From positions 7,147,001-7,211,000 of the forward strand of contig WPIO01000005.1 in NCBI GenBank assembly GCA_009760855.2: 64,000 nt of DNA, given 5' to 3'. The stretch comes from Cristatella mucedo (lineage: Eukaryota > Bryozoa > Phylactolaemata > Cristatellidae). The notes below the pieces were generated by a model. The model was not told the DNA's origin. It made no database searches and worked only from the letters and a program-made list of their open reading frames with translations. A program made the translations under genes and the position numbers. Of the stretch, positions 48,562 to 62,400 are shown piece after piece (positions within the stretch are counted from its first letter, which is position 1; the number at the start of each line of letters is the position of its first letter).

Positions 48562-51500
48562 GAGAGTTCGGGTACCGGCTACTGCCCAACTGCCCCGTAA
48601 CATCACCCCTCTGCCACCAAACTTAACGCACTCCTGACGGTAGTCGTGGTAGTTACCTTCATTAATACCAGTTTCTCATCTAGGTACACTACTCTCCTAC
48701 CGGTACTGAAAATGGTGAAATTCAATTCGCCATTGCCAGTCAGCCGAACACTGGGCGGCATCCCTAACCACTGAAAAAGTGGCTAAATTTGTGGTTTTAA
48801 GCCAGAAAATTTAATTTCCGCAATTCAAGTGAGTATACCTTGCCGGTAAGACGTCTGCAGAATGGTTGATTGGCTAAGCTCAAGAGCTGCCGTAAGTTTG
48901 TGTCCTAGCAACTTTTTTCACAGAAGAGAATCTGTTCTTCAAGAGCTGCGTTTTTTAGGGCACTGTTACCTTGATCGGGCCCCACGCACTGCTTCCTGTT
49001 TTCGTGGCACCGAGTTGCAATTGCTCTTTAACATCATAGTGTTCACACTGCTAGGAAATTGTAAGTGTTCTTGCAATGTGCATTTCGTTGTAGCCTGCCA
49101 AAGGCAGTCGCCAAATTTGAACTTAGTGACCTTCTTACGACCGGTTTACCTACCCTGACCCTTGCCCACGGCAGTAACTCACAGGAAGCTGAAGGTAAAA
49201 TTCGACACGGCCTTTGCATAGGTGGGTGCACGACACTGCAGACCTTCATTTTGCCCCGACAAACGCCTCGGTTTGTTACAAAGACGAGGGGAGGCAAGGC
49301 CTGCAGCATCGCCTTCGGTGAGCCTACAATGCCAGTGGGAAGCGAACACTAGCAGCTATTAGCAGCAAACATCGTCCAAGCGGTTCAGTAGACGAGTTGC
49401 TGCTTGATTGCAGGTTTCTTTTACTTTAACAGCCCTGGTAGATGTGCCAAGCAACACCCCAGGGTGCTGGCACTGCGGCCATGCATGGCCCAAACGGCAG
49501 CTAGGCAGGCACTCAGTCTTCAGCAGTGCACTTGGAAAGGGCGTACCAGCAGAAGACTCGATGGCCACCATTGCCACGATCTTCTACTTTACTTTTTAAG
49601 TGAAATCAAAGCACGCATCGATCGAGCGCCTCACACACACACTGCAAATGCAGTAAGACAGCGCGGCTCGTTTCGGCCAGCACCGCTTGCAAGGACGTCA
49701 CGACACATCACGCAGAGAGGCCAATGCACGAAATGTCCTGGCAGGAGCCGAGCTGTCAAGCAGCCGAGTGCTTCTGCCCAAGGTCGAGTCGGTCACGAAC
49801 AGGTAGACCCATACCTCCTTCTTGACACACTCCTGCTGCTCCAGCTTCCTCTGTATCGTGCGAGCGCTCGTCGAGCTGAAGCTGCCCTGCGACGACGACC
49901 AGCTCCGCTCGCTAGGTGGCGTCTCGCCGCCGCTACCCTCGCCGCCGCCGCCGGCCCCGCCGTCAGCCGAGGATGCGCTGTGAGCGCGCACGCGCTGCTC
50001 CGACCTGCGCGGCAAGAGCTCGCGGCTGCACCCACTGCTTCCGCCCGCCCGCCGCCTTGTCAAGCACGACGATTACTGCAGCCGGCTGCACGGCAGAGGC
50101 AGAGGCCCGCAGAGGCATCGAGTGGCGAAAGTCAACACGAGGCGCCAACGGCTGCGCGAGCTGCACATGCGCAGGTCACCTGCGCGACGACGTGGCCGAG
50201 CCCCCTCCGGCCACTGCTCCTCCGGCTGCGCTTCTAGCTCCACACTGGAGCTGCACTGGCGAGTCCAAGTCGGCGACAGGAAACGCTGCGCAGCCGTAGC
50301 GCTTTTCGTCTGGAACGGAGATCGCATTGACGGCTGCTGCATGCATGCATGGCTCGCCGCCAACCAAGGTGTGTGCAGAGCGACGGCAGCGCACACGCGA
50401 ACTGCTGCCGAAACGCGCACCAGGGCAGCGCTGCAGGTGCTACCGCGAAAGCACTAGGCTCGATCGATGGGCTGCGAGCGACTGTAAAGCAACGCCGGTC
50501 AAGCTTTGGGCGTATCAAATGTCTCTGGCTCTCAACGGCTGCTTCCAGAAGACGGCCAAAGGCGGTTGCTCGAGGCAGGAAAAGGGTTAGAAAGTCACTC
50601 AAGATGGCCAAGAAAAAATTCCGGAACATGTACTGTTGACCTCTAAACACAGAATCGAGTGTAGCATATGAAAGCATGCCCATGAACATAAATCGATTCA
50701 TTATAACACCATAGATGAGATTATGCCATGGCAGACCTCTCATCCTCCGAGGGGGGGGGGGTAAGTGCTAGGCTAGTCAGCACACAGGCTGTGGGGGGTA
50801 AACGATGGAGCCAAACAAGTACCTGCATTTACAATGTCCAAGTCACTGCCTAATTAAACACAAGCCCAAACCACATGTCATCACCAGTAACAATCCTATC
50901 ATAAGAAGCAAAATAAATAGTCATAGTTATGGGTTAGCCTCATTTTTATAGTGGCAGAAGAGCCTTACTAGCTATCATCACTGCTTGCAGTAGACAATAA
51001 AGGATCGCCCATTGCAAGACTCGACTCAAGCCTACGATCTCGGTCGTGAAGAGCAAACAACTTATCCAATCGTGCAAATAATAATAATAATAATAACAGA
51101 ATCATTTTAAAGCATTGCATGAGGATTAATTGGTTTCCATGCACTACACTACATGTACGCAGGAACAAAAATACGCCTACATGAACAGATTAGCGATAAG
51201 CTGCTCAATTGCAGCAAGAAGAGGCGTACACAAAAACGGGTTACATGGCGGAGCACAGCCATATATTCTACAACAAAAGGGGCAATAGCAGCAGCTCACT
51301 TCCGACAGATACAGTCGAAATTATTGCATTGGACAGTAAGCGAAACAGTGTAGAGCATGCGGATGCCTGGTGAGTCACACGTTCCGGTGACGGCAGCACA
51401 TTTCACCCTAACAAGAACGGCAGGATATCAATAAAAGTGACAATAGCACTCGACGAGACCGGTCTCAAAAAGAAAAGCAAGATGGTTGACCTTACGCTAT

Positions 51501-53315
51501 GGCTGAAGGAGGCAGACTAGAATCCCAGCAGCTTTAGCTGACGTCGGCACTCGGCAGGCTAGGAAGACGTGACTGAGCAAAGGGGCAGTGTGACCCGAGT
51601 AACCATGGCAGCGTGTGCAGCCGGCCTGCCCGGCTACTCTACAAATGACGTTCCCTGCCTGCCTGGCCACCACTAATGGAAGGGCTTATGGTGGGGCTCA
51701 GAGTGGCTGACAGGAATTTTCCAACGATTTCATTTTCACCAGTAAGGGATTACGACAATAAGTGGGCTGCCTGCCTGTTAGTGATGCACGTGTACCTGTA
51801 ACACCCACTGTAAGACTGGGGAGGGGGCGGCAGCCTGGCAAAATCCAGCAGTTAAGGATTTACAGTGGCTGAGCTTGACCAGGCAAACCGTGACGCCCAG
51901 TCAGACCCAAGCGGGCAGCAGCAGGTGCTGTCTACCGGCTCAGCAGGCCTACAGAGCAACGTTCTTATGCCGACCCACAAGGCCAAGGCCACGGCTTGGC
52001 TCCTTTGTACCTAGCTGAACTACGGCACCAGTTTCAGTCTCGTCACGCTCTCAGGTCCCACATGGACAATAAATTAGCTGTTCCCTTTCTCCGCTTAAAG
52101 ACCTTTGGCGACAGAAGCTTTAGCTCTGCATGTCCTAAACTGTGGAACTTGCTTCCGCGGCGAACCTTACGCAACGACAACTACTCCCCTGTTGCTGACT
52201 AAAGCAGATCCTTTCCAGCGATCCTGAGCTGCTACTTCCATGCTACTCACTACCATAACTGCGCTCCTGATTCTGCTATGCTTCCCACTTTCTCTTTGTT
52301 GCATGGGACAAAGTCTGTTGGCTACCGAATGCGTACTGAAAGCCGCTCAGGCTGTGAGTGCGCTATACAAAACTCTCCTGCATAACATCCACATAGTCTT
52401 TGTGGAGTTACAGAGAGATACGTACATTTACTATGCTAGAAGCCGAAGCCTCGGCCGAGACTGACTGGATTCCTTGAACCACTACTATACTTGTACACTG
52501 AACCACCACTCCACCACTGCATGCGGTATGATGTAGGGCATTTACAAACGACCAGCTTCACACCTCAGGCATCCCGATTACTCTTGTACAACAGCAGCTT
52601 CTTCATAGGACTTCATAGTTTTAACGTCCAACATGCTATATGTGGGTAATTAGAAACCGTCGTCGCTCCTACCAATTCCGTGCCACCACCAATCGCTTGT
52701 CGAGATGATCAGGCCAGGATGGAGCTCCAGGATGGAGAACCAGGAATGTTCTCAATCAATCTCGTTAGGCATGCCAACGTGCCAAACGGTTGCATACCAT
52801 TGATTGATTGGAGGAAGCCATGCACTGCAAAATGCATCACTCAGATTTGGGCAACACAAATCCGAGAAGACTCGATTTGCAGAATTGGCTGCTTCAAGCT
52901 AGAAATGCTAGGTTCCACAGCCACACAGTGCAAACTAAACATTTGCACTGCTGACTGCTGGCTGGTTCCATGGCCGCTTCTGATCGACGCTGCTCTTATG
53001 GAAAAAGACGACTTCTTAACGTCCTCTTAACTCGTCACGCCAGGCAAAACGAGATGCACAAAGTGAAAGCCGAGGGCGAAGCCGGCTGTGGGAAATCTGT
53101 TCGGCGAGCGAAACTCAAGGGAACGAGCTGCAAGAATTTCGAACTGACAGACGCGCCCAGTCCTGCTTCCGGGGTATCGACTGCCGGCTCGCTCTAGCAC
53201 AGCGAAGGGCGCGCTTCAAGGAGGAGGGGAGGGATAGAAGCGAGGCGAGGCTGGTTCGGCTGAGTTTGTCGAGAGAGAGCAAAGGTGATCCATTCGATCG
53301 GCAGCAGGCAACGGA

Positions 53316-53399
<84 letters not shown>

Positions 53400-56300
53400 T
53401 CGCTGCTGGGCACCTCGGGGCTGCGCTCCTGAGCAACGGCGGCGCTAAGGTGAAGGCTCACCTCTTGCTGCCAGCAGCAGATCACAGGAGGCGCTCTGCT
53501 CCCACTCGGCTCGGCTCTGCAAAAGCTGCGATGAGGAGCCAGACGACGACTGCGGTGATGGTCCGTCGACGCCTTTCACAGATTTACATGCTCTCGAGGC
53601 AGCCAGCGACTGATCGCTACGAGTGGACGCCGAGCTTCGGCTCTCGCCAGCAGCAGCAGCCGACGGTGGTGGTGGCAGCTGCTGCTGGCCGAGGCGAGCG
53701 CTGGGCCTGGTGTCGGGCTTGACCGGTGGGCCGGCCTTGGTGGACCTCACAGATTGCGAACCGTACCTGGAAATAGAGAGCCGATAGAAGCTCTTTGTGC
53801 CGACGGGCGATACCTTTGTGCTGAGGATGATGATGGCAGCTCTGAGCCAATTCTGAGATCGCTCATTCAGCAAAGCCTGGCTGGATAGCTGGGCGGCAGA
53901 GATTACCTGTTCGGCAGGGTCTGAAATCGAGCTGCGGCCGGCGAGGCTTGTGCAGCTACAGACGCCGACGTGAGCGAAGGCTGCTGCTCCTCCGGGCCGT
54001 CGCCGCCTGCGCTGGCAGCTGGCGGCTTGCGTGTCGGGCGACTCGGCAACGGGCCGCCAGCGCTGGGCCTGCGCTGATAGCCCGGATTGATGAAGACCAG
54101 CGGTGTCGAGGGCTGCTGCCGCGGGCTGGACGACACACTAGCCGCTGCGGCGGAGGTTGCCAAAGAGGCGATGTGTGGCACGGCCTGCCCAGCCGCTCTG
54201 GGCACAGCTGGGCTTGCTTCGCTGCTGCCGTACAGCTCTGAAATATAGCCAGCTCAGCATCAGTTGCACAGCTAAGTCTGACCATTGAGTTGCAAAATCA
54301 AGATAAATTCTGGGTGATCAAGCCAGAATGGATAGCCAGGGTAGCCAGAACGGATTTAGCCAAGTGAGCCTGACCGTGACTTTGCCAGATCCAGCCGTAG
54401 GATGGCTGAAGGCAGTGTCAAGACGGCAAGCGCCCCCAGGCACAAACCTTCCGGCAGGAGGGGGAGGGGCGGAAGGGAAGAGGGGGATGGGAGGGGCAGG
54501 CCAGGACCACGTGTCCTCTTTGCATAGGTCCTGCACTGAGTGCAGTGACAGCTGGCGCAGGCAGCCGACTACCTTTTCTGGGCGGCTGCGAGGGCAGGCC
54601 GCCAGCGAAGAGCTGCTGCGCCTTGTGCAGCCCGCCGCCGGTGGTCGCCAGCGAGCCGTCGCGGCCTATGCTGCTGCCGCCACCGGTGGCGCCCACACTG
54701 CACGAGGTGCAGCCCGACGAAGGCGTGGCCGTTCGGCTGTTGGAAGATGCCGAGCTCAGCAGGTCGTCGTCGTCGGGAGCACCAAGCACGACGCTGGAAC
54801 CGTTGGGCAGGGTCACGAGGTCAACGTAGTCGCCTGACAGTGCAAGTTGCTGCCGCGTCGAAAGTCTGCCGACGGCTTGTGGAGCCGAATTATCTACAAC
54901 GCCACACAGACGCAAGTGGGTAAGAGTGGGCTTTTTTTGTGCATGTCGGGGTACGATGCAGGCCGACACCATCACGGCTACTCAGTAAGCGAAGAATGCT
55001 CGAATGAGGCCTGATGATGAGATGGTCGGGGCGAGCAGAAATTAGCTCTGCCGCCGGCTCCCCCCCCAGGACTGCTTGCCACCGCGCGCTTCAGACGTTT
55101 TTAATCTTGAGTGGAGCGCAAGCGACTTTGTTGCCTGGGCAATTGCAAGTCTTCTTTTCAAGTATTAGATAATATAATAATAATAATAATAATAATAATG
55201 ATAATGCACTTGATAAAGTGCCCTCAGAGAACTCAATCTCTTTCTAGGTGCTTCACATGTGCTGCAATGGGAAACGCGATTGAATACGGAGTAATATCAT
55301 GCTTGATAAACAACATGAATAGCACGGTTAGGGGTGACAAGCACAGGGTCAGCATGCAAATGCGGTTAGTGGCAGCATGCACAGTGTCAGCACGCATAAG
55401 CACGTGAAGGACGAATCACAGGGACCCACTAAATGCAATGGTGTTGCAGGGTCGGCCCTCACTGCATTCACCAGCATGCACTGGCAGGCGATATGCATAC
55501 ATGTCCTGCCTCAGCTCTGCAACCACTCGCATATGAAATGCAGAGTACTCCGCAGGGCACTCAAAACTGGAGCAGAAGTACGCCGAACGCCTTCGGCAGG
55601 GATTCCAGTAACATCTAATGCATCTCATGCAAGTGATGAAAAAGTGGACAAGTCATCTGACGTAGTACACAGAAGTAGCTCAGAAAGTGTGTGGTGGTGA
55701 ATGCGAAGCAGTAACAAACGACCAGAACAATGGAATAAAGGCTGCCGTAAGCCAGCAAACAGCATAATGCAAGCACTGAGGAGGAGGAGGAGGAGGAGGA
55801 GGAGGAGGAGGAGGAGGAGGAGGAGGAGGAGGAGGAGGAGGAGGAGGAGGAGGAGGAGGAGGAGGAGGAGGAGGAGGAGGAGGAGGAGGAGGAGGAGGAG
55901 GAGGAGGAGGAGGAGGAGGAGGAGGAGTTCTGTAATCGAATGCCTGCAGAGCAAAGCACCGGGTGCTCACAGGTAATCTAACAAAGAACTGAGGCTGCTG
56001 ATTCGGCTGCATTCGACAGTGAAGCACTGTTTACCAACTTGACTGACCTGCCACTTAAGAAGCCAAATACAAACAGGAACACGGGTTTCGATTTGCTAAA
56101 TTGAATTTATTTCTATAGCACCCTAAGAGAACTTAATCTCTATATCAGGTGCTTCACATATACCACGGGGGTCGAACCCACGACCCTGGTAATCATTTAC
56201 ATTAACCACGTAGACCTCGGTCGGGACGAGCACCTTAACCACTTGGGTCTAACGCGCAGTGGCCTGCTTAACACAGCTTCAGTCCTCCACACAGCAGCCA

Positions 56301-59271
56301 TGCTACTGCATCTATCAGCAGCAGACAATTCGGGTTTCTCAAGTCAGTAATGTTAGCTGATCTTGCTTCACTTCAATGATTGCTTTCGCCTGAGTGCAAA
56401 AGCTCCATCTGCTAAGCAAATGTAATTTGGACCCTGACAGGTTAGGCAGAAAGCGACTGGCTCCGCTGAGCAACAGAGACTTAGTGCCAGAGCACCGAAG
56501 ACGAGCCGGACCTTGGCCAAGACCTCGGACAGCCAAGCATGTGTGTGTGTGTGTGTGTGCGTGTGTGCGCAGCACGAGCCCTCATGGCAGGCACTGCCCG
56601 GAGATTTTTCCTCAGACAAAGAATACAACTCTTTGCTCGTGAGACTTGTGTGTGGGGCATTCGGCACCGAAAATCACGCGGTCCACTGAAGAGCTCCCTA
56701 CGGTCGGTCTAATTTCACACGGGAACGGTGCTCTGTGCTGCACTCGACATGCAAGCCAACACTGCACGGAGCACGCAAGAGCGACCGAGCTGTTCGGGTG
56801 CTTCAGAGGAGCGAGCGAGCCCGTAAAGCTTGAGCAAGGCGCTTCAAGCCTATTCTGCCGTCGCTCTAGTGAGTGGGCGGGAAGGGAGAATCGGGGCTGC
56901 AACAAGCATCGGACCACCATGGGACCCACGCTGGCTACTGCACTCGCTCACCTCGCCGTCGGATGACCTCCGTCTCAGACTGAGCAGCAGACATCTCGAC
57001 TGATCGAAGCGAGGCCGGACCGGTGAAGGCCACGGATTGCTCGGCCACCTCTAAAGGTTTGGCTGTCGTCTCGTTGGGGCTGGTCGCTTTTGCACCCGAC
57101 TCCGACACACTGGTGCTGACGGGCCAGGCAGCAGCAGCAGCGCTCGCAAGGCTGCCTGCCGAGCCCGGTTTCGACGGCTGACGCCAGGCAAACTCGATGC
57201 AGTCACTCATCGGCGACGCCGGTGGTAGCGTGTCAGCACCGCCTGGCATCAGCATGGCCGCTGCTGATCCGGCACGGGCAGCCGCGAGCGCCGGCACCGG
57301 CCCGCGAGACTGTCCTCCTTCCGAGCTGCCGCTGCTGCCACTGGTGCCGAACGGCACAGAGAGGACGCTCTGACCGGCGAGATCATCGCTGATGCGAAGC
57401 AAAAGCGCCCGCAGGCCATCCAGAGGTAGTGGAGGCAGGGCGGCACCGTTAGTCCGGGGCTGCTGCGCCGCTGCAGCGGCAGCAGATGCTGGCACGCCGC
57501 CCGTCAGCTCATCGATGAGCAGCTCATGCAGCATCCCAAGCTCCTTGCCGACGTCTATGGCCGGAAACTCGGCCTGCGCCAGCGTCAGCCTAGCGTCAAC
57601 GGTCTGCAACGACGGGGGACCGTGGCAGCGACCAGAACTTGTCTCGCGCGCGTGCGCTCCGACAGGACCCGATCCTTTCGACCGCTGTCAGCTCGACCGA
57701 GAGAGAGAGAGTGCGCACTAGCCGTGGCGTGCAGCGCGTGCCGGAGGCAGTGGGGCAGCGGTGCGTCGCCGCGCGGGCCGGCCAGGCTGCCGGCCTACCG
57801 AAATCCTCTGCAAGTAAATCTGCATGTGCGACCACTCGCGCTCCACGAAGTCGTTCATGTACAGCATGTAGTCCTCTTTGCCGCCGAACTTGCTGAAGTT
57901 GGCCAGGCTCTGGATGGTCTTGGCGACGAGCGTCAGAGCGCGAGCCGATCGCTCGTCGGGAAAGTCCTGGCACAGGCCGAACAGGCTCGGCGACATGATG
58001 GCGGGGCAGAGGAAGCGCAGGAACACGCACGAGCTGATCAGGTTGTCTGCGACGTCTGCTTTGCCCAGCTGGCTGGAGCGGTCGCGAAGGGCGACAAACA
58101 CGTCCTGTAGTTCCCTGCGGACGGACACAGCAGACAGCGCCCGTGCGCACAGGTCAAGGACAGGGACCTAGACGCATACATAAGCAGGCGGGCATTCACT
58201 CGCCGAGCGGCCCTCACCACACAGTACCACACTGCACCGTACCAGACCAGACCACAGCCAAGTGCGACACGAGTAAAAAAAGTTATAAAAAATAATATAT
58301 ATTTACTTGCATAGCACTCTAAGAGAACTGAATTTCTAGCCAGCCGCTTCACTAATGCCGCAGCACTCATGCACACAGCCTCGGTTGCCAAAGGTGACCA
58401 TCTCCACCTCGGTAATCAAAGGCAAGCATCTTAACCCCCCCCCCCGTCAAAGCAGTAGTGCTTTTTGCCAAGATTCTACACTAGAGTGGCAATGGCACGA
58501 TCGCAAGGCAGCGGCAGCTCACCGAGGAAAGTCAGAGATGGATAAGCTGATCTTAAACCAGGCCGCCTCACAGTGCTTGAGCAGGCTGAGCTGCTGACGC
58601 TGCAGCGTTCCGCTGCCGCTGGCGTGCAGCTTCGCCGGGTCCACCTCGCAGTCGTCTCCGCTGTCCAGGATAGAGCGAATGAACTCGCCCAGTACAGTTC
58701 GCAAGTACTTCCGGCCAACGATCTTCATGTACGCTTCCACGGCCTTGGTTGCAATAGTGTTACTCCTGAATGTCAGGTGCCGATTGTCTATGGCAGCAAA
58801 AGATCAAAACTGTACTTTAGTTTTACTTTATAGTTAAATCTGCACTGGTCGACATCGGTAAAGCCAGAAGACGACATACACAACATGGCCGAAGCAGAGC
58901 TACGACCTGTAAGTAAATAAATAAATGAAATTCTTTGGTTCTATACCCTAAGAGGATTTGATATCTAACCAGGCACTTAACAGACCCTGAAGGGCTCGAG
59001 CTCACGACCTCAGTCGTCAAAAGGGAGGGAGCACCTTACCCTTGGGTCAAACAAGGTGGCGGCATGCAACACATATCACGGTTTAAAGCAGCCAAGAAAC
59101 ATGCGACAAGAACTCTGTTTACTGGGGCTACATATTCTTAAATATCCCAGGTATTAATATAATAATGGGCTATCAGTCATCTAGCGATGGAATGGGCATG
59201 GAACAATGGTAATGTTAAGAGTGAGCTAAGGGACATTTTCCGGTAGACCAATAAATTGGTCTTGCTTGATA

Positions 59272-59302
<31 letters not shown>

Positions 59303-59305
59303 ATA

Positions 59306-59403
<98 letters not shown>

Positions 59404-62400
59404 GGAACAGCTCACTGCCTGTGGACTCAATTCGTGGAAGACAACGATGGTGCCATCTTACCACTTGATGGAAGTGTGCCATCTTTCGGTGTGACAGACT
59501 TTCTTGCTTGAAGTAGTAGACATATATACAGCACGATATATATATATATATATATATAAATTAAATTATGCACATAGATACATATATATTTGTGCATATA
59601 CTTAAGGCATGTACTGTATATACATGTGTAGTCACTTAGCAAAAAAGTATCGACAGGGCAGTCTAAATTAGCTTCCGGACCATAAGTAGTCGTGGTTTAA
59701 AAGACACAACTATAGTATCTCAATTATGGATACCTGATTGACTATTGCTTTAGGCAGTTTTAAAATGTACCAGGCAGAGTACACCGTGTCGTACCTTGCT
59801 TCAGAACGTCAGCCATAACGATGTCACATAGGAAGTTCCTTGCTTTGCCTTCGGCGAGCATGATGCTGACAAGCACTCCAGCAATGTCATCCTTGGCACG
59901 GACCGACAGCGACGGCTCCAGGTTGTCTACCATGTGCATGTAGTTAGCCTGCACATACTATAACAGGAGCAACGATAATTCGACACCTCCGGTCTGCAAG
60001 CACCAAGCTCATCAGCAGCCGACATGTGAGCATGCGCACCTATGCATCATAAGCATGCGAACACCGATACTAGGCTCTATGTCATGCATGGCCAGGATTT
60101 AGTGTGCGACCGCGAGTGTTCGACCAGAGCAGCTGGCCTACCATCAAAGCTGCAAGCGATTTAATAAAAGATCCTCCGGATTTGGTTTGCTTATTTTTCG
60201 TCTTGCTGCTTTCCTTAGTGAGGAAGTAAGTAAGGCATCTACTACAACGTAGCCTCCAATGGAGAAAAGCATCTAATGATGGGGATGCTGAGCTACACGG
60301 CCCCTGCTAGAGTTGTCTATCGCGTCTCTCATGCAGCATCGCGATCTCCAATGCGGTCTGATTCAAACCGACGGCACAGCTGGCGACATCACGTGATGCT
60401 ACGGACCAACTGGAAATCTGGCCACTCGACAGCAGGCAGGATGCTAGCACACGAGCGGTCAAGATGCGCTGACTGCTCAGAGCTGTTGCCATCGGTCTCC
60501 ATAGGACAGCCGGTTGCTGCAGATGAGCTTAGGTCACGACCACACGACTTCATTCGCCAGGCATGCCTCATGCATCCTGCCCGGCAAGACCAACTAGCAG
60601 GACCTTCGACCTCGAGATCCTCCGGCTGCCACAGTAAGTGCTTCCTTCCCATGACAATACTAATCTGCCCCTACAATAAACCCGGTCTGATAGACCGTTG
60701 CCACTTACTGTCAAAGTTTAAAAACCGTTGCTGCACTGCAGAAAGGAAGACACTACCGCACGCGCTCTCCAACTGTTAACCCATGATGCCTGCCATCAGG
60801 GCCAGATACGCTCAAAATCTGAACCGTCTTTATAATGCCTTGACGGAACATGTACGTCAGTGGACGCCGGTAGGCAGACGGGCAGTGGTGAGCGGCGGGA
60901 CCTCATCGTTGACGACAGGACGATGGCACTTAATGACTCATTATTATTGAAAGGAGAGATCATTTGCTTATTTGCATCTGTAGCTTCAAGAAGCCAGCAT
61001 GGTTGAGATTGAACATTCAAATGCTAGAACTTCACAGCACTACGAACTTAAAAAAAGAGTAGCTTAAATGGTGGCCATGGTAATACAGAAGCTTTTGATC
61101 TTCCTTTGCTGTCCCGAAGTGACGACTGGCACTTCCAGCACTTCCGCTCGGACTAGCTGAGTTTCGGCACTGGACAGCTGCCAGAGTGAGCTTGACCGAC
61201 CGGTGGTCGTGCTGCACATGCCTTTGATAAGCGATGGACATGCAGAAATAGAATATGCTCGTGATTCTGTATGGATGGGCGGCTTACCATATGGGGCATG
61301 CTCACCAGCTAGGTCGGTGGACACTCAGGCCCATCGTTCACAGTTCACCAGTTGGTTTTCTGTGATTTTTCACGGGTGCAAGCTAGCCTTTGGAGAGTCT
61401 TGAGATGAAGGCAATAATAGCTTGGAGTGCTTTACATTACATATAATTCAAAACGTCTGAAGAATTTCAAACGACTAGCAATTTCCATATAAGACCTGTG
61501 GTCCACACAAGACCACTGAGGATCAGGAAGCCTTTCATCTAAGTGAATCCGGAACAAAATGGAGCAACGTGAGAAGGATACTTCAGTAACTGTCCCAGAG
61601 AACAAGTGAGAGAAAAAACAACGGAGGAAGCCATTCAGCTACGCACGGTCAAAACTCAAAACGTCAAAAAGGAAGAACCACATTAGAAAAACTCGACAGG
61701 AAGAGACTAAAGTCGGGAATCGGGGGGGGGGGGGAGGGGGGGGCAGCCGAAGCTCAGCTGGCAAACTGATCACCCATGAAAGATAATTCAACGACACGAT
61801 GGAGTGAATGAAGGCAAAGTAGAAGCACTCCTCACATAAGTTAGTGGGTTGAGTCATCGCACAACGGTAGGCCAACGTCACCAGCCAGGGCAGCGTCAGG
61901 ATGCTCAAGCTCCCTTTGCACTGTGCAGCATGGGAATTTCCTGCGATTTCATGCGGGCACAAACTAGTAACAATAAATTAAGACATTTTCCGAGAGCCTT
62001 TAAACAGCTAAATCTCTTTCTTAGCACTTTACAGACACTGTAAAGGAAGCATGTCAGCAGCTTAGTGTTAGCAAGCACAACGTCAGCTTTCAAGAGCACA
62101 CAAAGGACAACTAACACGGATCAAGGAAATGCTGTGAAGAACGAATAGATTTATACCGACTCATGAAATGCCATTAAGAACGAATGGGTGTATTTAGTGG
62201 CTTCTTTTTAAATGTGATCAACCAGCAGATGTGATGTTACTCGGAAGAGAGTTAAGGGCTTTGGGAGAAGACCAACTAAAAGTGTGGTCTCAAAATGTTC
62301 AAAATGATTTGAGGTTATTTATAATGGGTGCAGCTAAATGACGCGAGTCATATATATAATTCATTTATATATTTAATATAATTCATTTATATAGCGCCAC

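Noticed and set aside
49404-50237. 277-codon plus-strand open frame
   Set aside because: It is antisense to two RasGAP exons and open only because of high GC content.
55615-56027. Poly-Ser, poly-Leu, poly-Pro and poly-Arg open frames
   Set aside because: They are translations of the GAG/CTC trinucleotide tract.
60276-60779. 167-codon plus-strand open frame
   Set aside because: Composition is unremarkable, no motif is seen and it lies in a RasGAP intron; probably chance.
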